A stretch of DNA of 64,000 nucleotides from Psilocybe azurescens. Taxonomy: Eukaryota; Basidiomycota; Agaricomycetes; Agaricales; Agrocybaceae. The stretch covers positions 434,001 through 498,000 of the forward strand of contig JAJIRX010000533.1 in assembly GCA_023853785.1 (NCBI GenBank), read 5' to 3'. Below, piece after piece: positions 59,301-64,000 of this stretch. The notes under the pieces are model-generated. The model was not told where the DNA came from. It was given only the letters and a program-made list of their open reading frames with translations, and did no database searches. The first letter of the stretch is position 1. Each line of letters starts with the position of its first letter. Both the position numbers and the translations under genes were made by a program.

Positions 59301-62300
59301 TCTGTGATTCCCGAGAGCGCAACTCTCGATCAGCCCTTATCCGTACAACAACTTCCCTCTGAAATTATTGATACCCAGCAAGTTAATGACGATGATGTTC
59401 TAGAAGGAGAAGCAGATAACAGTGAGCATGCTGAAAGAGGCGGCGACTCCGAGAAAGAGGAAGGACAAGAACAAGAGGAACAAGAGGAGGAGCCAGAACC
59501 AGGGTCCGAGGTGGATATCGAATCGCAGATACCAGATTATCTGAAGCCATACGCTGTCGCACCGGTGGAATGGGACCCTGATGCAAAGTTACTCCTCCAC
59601 TTCTACTTCGTGGAGTGTTGCGTCCGTACCAGCAGTCGGGGTTGGAATGGCTTGCAAGTCTTCATGTTAATAGATTGAATGGAATTCTGGCGGATGAAAT
59701 GGGCCTGGGGTAAACTTTTCTTTTTTCCTTATACAATTCCATCGTTAACTCAATTTCTACACCTAGAAAAACGATACAGACCATTGCCCTGCTGGCCCAC
59801 CTTGCTTGTGATCGTGGTATATGGGGCCCGCATCTCATTGTACGTGTCTTTGTTGTTTTTTGCGTGTGTGTTTGTTATATTATTTATCCGTAGGTCGTGC
59901 CCACTAGTGTGCTTCTGAATTGGGAAATGGAATTTAAAAAGTTCCTACCTGGTTTTAGAGTCCTAAGCTACCACGGCACAACCAAGCGGCGCAAAGAGCT
60001 CCGCCAAGGATGGAATGACAAACACCATTTCAATGTCTGTATAACATCGTATACCCTAGCGAGCAGAGATGCCCATATTTTCAAAAGGAAGGCATGGTAC
60101 TACATGATCCTTGACGAGGCGCACATGATCAAAAACTTCAAGTCTCAACGGTGGAACATCCTTCTTATGTTCAGATCCTATCGAAGGCTGTTGTTAACTG
60201 GAACCCCACTTCAAAATAACCTCACCGAACTTTGGGCTCTTCTTCAGTTTCTGATGTCTGGTGCCAACTTCGCCAACTTGAAAGAATTCGGCGAATGGTT
60301 CTCTAGTGAGTGTTCCTTAGCAGCATGTACAGAATATTTCTGATTTCTGGAATCAGATCCATTGGAAAAAGCAATTGAGATGGGAGGTACCTACGACGAT
60401 GAAACGATGCAGCGTGTATCTAAGCTCCACACTGTTTTACGACCGTACCTCCTCCGACGACTCAAGCGAGACGTTGAAAAAGAACTTCCCAGCAAGTTTG
60501 ATCATCTCACTTTATGTCCGCTTTCCAGAAGGCAGCGCTTCCTCTACGACGAGTTCATGTCGCGAGCACAGACAAAAGATGCTTTGGGGTCAGGGGTATA
60601 CCAAAAGATCGCCAATGTCCTGATGCAATTGCGAAAGGTTTGCAACCATCCAGATCTGTTCGAGGTTCGGCCAATTGTCACGTCATTCGCTATGACTCGA
60701 TCCGCTATTGCGGATTATGAGATCAAGGAGTTGCTGGTACGGAGGCGGTTCCTAATGGACGAGGAAGAAACCGTCGACTTGAATGTGATTGGCTTGCGTT
60801 TCGTTGATCACCAGAATGTGCCGCTTATGACATCCATCGCTACACGAAACTTAAATGCGACCAAGGTCTTACCTTGTTATTCAGAAACGCTGGGAGATCC
60901 GCCGCCCAAAGACACCCGCACCGTCGTTGGTTTCAGAAAATATTCGGCTTACCTCAAAAGAGCAAATGATATCGCCCGGTGGAGTCACATAGGATATCTT
61001 AACAATTTTCGATGCTCGCGAATGCCATTTTACCCTCAAGAAATGATCTCTGTCGTCGAACGAATGGCCAAACCCATCATTCCTTTTTCTAACCTCAACT
61101 CGCCTACAACTTACCTGGAAAATGTGGACCGCGTTAATCAAGCTGTCAAGTCGTACACGACTAGAGCCAGCGAAATGGCAAGCTTGGTTGATCACTTCGC
61201 GTTTGCTACGCCTGCTGCAGTTGCTCTGGATCTACCTCGCATAGCTCTATCGGGTTATCAGGATACGATTCAGTCGCAACCTTTGGATTTCGATTCGGTT
61301 TTGCACCGAGCCAGCGTCAAATTGCAGATCGCGTTTCCAGATTCATTGTTACTGCAGTATGACTGCGGCAAACTACAGAGACTGGCGACTTTGCTGCGCG
61401 AAAAGAAGGCCGGAGGTCATCGGGTCCTAATTTTTACGCAGATGACTCGTATTTTGGATATTCTGGAAATCTTCCTCAATTTCCATGGTTACCTTTACCT
61501 CCGGCTCGACGGAGCTACCAAAATTGAAGATCGACAATACATCACGGAACGATTCAATGCTGATCCTAGGATATTCTGTTTCATTGCTTCCTCGAGATCG
61601 GGCGGGGTGGGCATCAAGTGAGTATAGAAATTTGTTTTGCAGTAGTAATTTGTGCTGAACAAATTGTTTTTTCAATAGTTTGACTGGGGCCGATACTGTC
61701 GTCTTCTACGACAGTGACTTCAATCCCCAGATGGACAAGCAATGCGAGGACCGGTAAGTATACTTCCAACAGTTTCGAAGAAAATATCACCATACTCAGA
61801 ATCTATCATCCATAGCGCTCATCGCATCGGCCAGATACGTGATGTCCACATATACCGCTTCGTTTCCCAATACACCGTTGAGGAAGCTATGCTCTTGAAG
61901 GCTAATCAAAAACGATCGCTAGATGACCTTGTCATACAGAAAGGAGAATTCGACTGGCGCTCCTTATTCAACGATGAAGGCGCGCTGACCAAGGCCTTGG
62001 GCGATTTCGAGGATGCGGAAGACAGACACGCGGCTATGATTGCTACTCGAGAGGAAATCTCTCTGGTGGGCGCTGATGAAGATGATTTTGGCGAGATGGG
62101 GGCGAACACGCCGGGGGTGTCGACTCCTGCTGATGTGGAGATGGCACCTGGCCTCGAGGAAGATTTGGGTGATATTGATATAGGTGGCGGCGGTGTTGAC
62201 GATGACGATGACGATGAAGATGACCAGGGCGGTTCTGTTGTTGATTATATGCTCGCATTCATTGAGAAGGACTATGAATATTTCCGGGATTGGCGGCTAT

Positions 62301-62302
62301 AA
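56356..62302 (+). CDS. SWR1: Swr1-type chromatin-remodelling ATPase (one frameshift)
   Basis: Catalytic subunit of the SWR1 complex, which swaps H2A for H2A.Z in nucleosomes. Eleven exons: 56356-56613, 56678-56734, 56788-56823, 56877-57722, 57781-58383, 58452-59709, 59767-59839, 59894-60305, 60357-61617, 61679-61753, 61816-62302. With one base added at 59591-59599 they total 5367 nt, or 1788 residues. Order: a Pro/Val-rich disordered N-terminus (about 320-380), an HSA domain ([16 protein letters not shown] through EWKKAHIREK, about 520-610), a long Asp/Glu/Ser-rich acidic linker, then the SNF2 ATPase with DEMGLGKT (about 1015-1022) and LDEAHMIK (about 1118). An insertion of about 250 residues precedes lobe 2 ([19 protein letters not shown], then [20 protein letters not shown], then [18 protein letters not shown]). 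The large insertion splitting the lobes is diagnostic of SWR1/INO80; the HSA domain and overall order favour Swr1. Confidence 0.92.
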
Positions 62303-62735
62303 TAGTGTTGTATGCCTCAGTTTCCCCTGTGGTTAGCGTTCTATTTATGTGATTATCTTATTTTTTTGACTCGACGTCTCCGAGAACTTGTAGAATACAT
62401 GGAGCGCGTACACCGTAGATTTGTAGATTAATATGATACTTCTATAATACTTTCATTATACTGATAATGATTGTATCTTTTGTTTATGTGCTGGATCTAT
62501 GAGTGCTCTTTATCTGAGATGAAGTTATTGATAAAACAGTTGGTTTAGTTGACAGTGGTTGATGAATCCGGATTCATCAACCACTGTCAACTAATGAAAG
62601 CGATGAAAGCAATAACACAACAGGCAAGAGAAAAATACAATTATAGACGAACTTAAAAAGGAAGGACATCAGCAACGAAGAACTGTAAACGGATACAGTA
62701 TTGTGACATGCAACAATTATAGGAATTTGTACTTT
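62303..62735. other. convergent intergenic region
   Basis: 433 bp between the 3' ends of SWR1 (+) and the homeodomain-like gene (-). It contains a perfect 50-bp palindrome at 62545-62594. Confidence 0.6.
62545..62594. repeat. perfect 50-bp palindrome
   Basis: The arms 62545-62569 and 62570-62594 are exact reverse complements with no spacer, centred on tgaatcc|ggattca. As RNA it would form a long hairpin from either strand. The site between two convergent 3' ends would suit a bidirectional terminator or transposon footprint. Confidence 0.9.
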
Positions 62736-63913
62736 TCATGAATGTTCAAGGGCATGCATCAGTTGGACCATTTGTTTTTCGTAGGGCGAGAACATTTCGT
62801 TGAATTCAGCAGCTGATGAGGGTACAGCAGCGGCTGGCAAGTTTGGGGTGGAGACGGCGTCTGCGACTCCACGTATTATTGCTTGTAGAATAGGAACATG
62901 CGGACGTTTCGGTTGTTGTTGTTGCTGCTGCTGCTGTTGTTGCGGCGGCTGCCATGTATGAATTGTTCCGGCGGGAGAAGCAGGGGTAATAGGAGGAGCA
63001 GTGGATGTCGATGAAGTCGCTGAGATGGGTGTAAAAGGCGAGTATCTGGATCCCTGAGAATGAACAACCAGGCCATCAAGCTGATTTGTGGTCGGAATAG
63101 CGAGAGGAGGGAGCATTGGCGAGTGCATGGGGTCTCGCTTCATCATGTTTGGGGCATGATTTCCCACAGGTGACGATGGCGGAAGCGAGGGTGAATGTTC
63201 TGGAGAGGCCGTGTTGGCGGGCGTTGGGAGACGCCTGTTTGTGCCATTATTGTGGCCTGTGGTGTTCACCCAGTTCACAACGTCCTGGTACGTGACTCCT
63301 TGTGCTGAAAGCAGGGCCGCCCATGTATGTATAACGTCGGACGGCGGGTTCGGTTGATTTTTAGAAGTACTTCTAGATGCTCTAGCGCGGCCTTGGTCAA
63401 TGAAGGAAATTCTACACAAATTTTTTTTTCAATTTGAGTATCGGACGACGGGGCGTATATGGGCTTTTTGACTTACGAGGATTGGAAGTAGATTGTGCCT
63501 GCACTTTTGCTATTCTTCGCTTGAACCAGTCCGTTGTGTTAACCATTTTATAGAAGTCATTTCCTGGTATGTTCTGTGAATTGTCGAGTTCAGCAAAGTT
63601 AGGACATACGTAAACTCCGCATTGCAAAGTTTTTTCAATGTGATCCAATCACCTTGATTTTATCCGTGAGACCATGCCTGACGCCAACTGATGGTAACGT
63701 TCCAGGATTTTGACTCCAATACTCTGTGAAGAAGAAATATGAGCGTGATCTCGGTCGGTCTTGAAGCTTGATTGTGGACCCGTTACCTTCAAGTATTCGA
63801 ACACCGGCGTGATTCAAGCGTCTACGTGGTGGTGGTGAGTGATTCTTGAATTTTGTACTTGATGGTTCGGAAACTGAATTCACATCATGATCATCCATTG
63901 TCGGGTGGGACAT
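62736..63913 (-). CDS. putative homeodomain-like regulator with polyQ tract
   Basis: Minus-strand gene of four exons. The start at 63913 (MSHPTMDDHDVNS) was preferred to an upstream in-frame ATG at 63970. Exon 1 ends RRRLNHAGVRILE; exon 2 gives EYWSQNPGTLPS and GLTDKIK; exon 3 gives NIPGNDFYKMVNTTDWFKRR followed by IAKVQAQ. The pattern (basic start, I-L-E-x-Y-W, then W-F-K-R-R-x-A-K-V-Q) resembles helix 1 and recognition helix 3 of a homeodomain, but helix 2 is atypical. Exon 4 (to stop at 62736) is a long disordered Pro/Ser/Thr region with a run of ten Gln (near 62910-62940) and a C-terminus ending VQLMHALEHS. The exon 3/exon 4 phase is not resolved, so a base may be missing near 63420-63480. 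A DNA-binding role is inferred. Confidence 0.5.
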
Positions 63914-64000
63914 TAATGATTTGCAGTACAAAAAATGTCTCGGGGTAGGTCTCGGGTAGGTGGAAGCCACTTATTTTTGGGCTTTTATGTTCCAGATAGT
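63914..64000. other. upstream flank of the homeodomain-like gene
   Basis: 87 bp to the window end. It includes an in-frame upstream ATG at 63970, which could extend the homeodomain-like protein by 19 residues. Confidence 0.4.

Overview
The window looks like nuclear DNA of a mushroom-forming basidiomycete (Agaricomycetes). Genes are dense where present, are split by many 45-110 nt GT-AG introns, and encode fungal families: glucosidase II alpha, Swr1, PKA catalytic subunit, an RKM4/SETD6-like SET protein, and tandem type-B carboxylesterases. No bacterial-style operons, CRISPR arrays or rRNA are visible.

Layout. 0.5-2.9 kb: an MFS transporter (-), divergent from glucosidase II alpha (3.3-6.6 kb, +). 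7.1-10.5 kb: two minus-strand proteins of unknown function. 10.9-21.7 kb: a head-to-tail minus-strand array of four type-B carboxylesterase copies; the third is a decayed pseudogene, and two TA-flanked MITE-like fold-back elements lie between copies 3 and 4. 22.4-25.8 kb: three small secreted cysteine-rich proteins built from one 28-residue six-cysteine module (five copies in total). 28.1-31.4 kb: a 13-exon secreted protein of six-hairpin-glycosidase type (+). 32.2-33.9 kb: a secreted subtilisin (+). 33.9-48.1 kb: a gene-poor stretch carrying one Ty1/copia LTR retrotransposon (37.9-42.6 kb) with LTRs that look identical and a perfect 5-bp target duplication. 49.0-50.2 kb: a GNAT acetyltransferase (+). 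51.4-63.9 kb: a housekeeping block with a possible Cox14-like microprotein (-), SET lysine methyltransferase (+), PKA catalytic subunit (+), Swr1 ATPase (+) and a homeodomain-like polyQ protein (-).

How the genes relate. From 10.9 to 33.9 kb nearly every gene carries a signal peptide (esterases, Cys-rich modules, six-hairpin protein, subtilisin). It reads as an island of secreted proteins between two housekeeping blocks, with relics and transposon debris typical of a fast-evolving accessory region.

Quality note. Many otherwise intact genes (three esterases, the six-hairpin gene twice, subtilisin, GNAT, SWR1, and the retrotransposon nine times) are broken by single-base indels, mostly one base missing from a short homopolymer. 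Exon lengths sum to a multiple of three only when these bases are counted. Sequencing or assembly error is therefore more likely than gene death, except for esterase copy 3.

Exon coordinates were derived by hand from splice consensus and family knowledge. No similarity search was possible.
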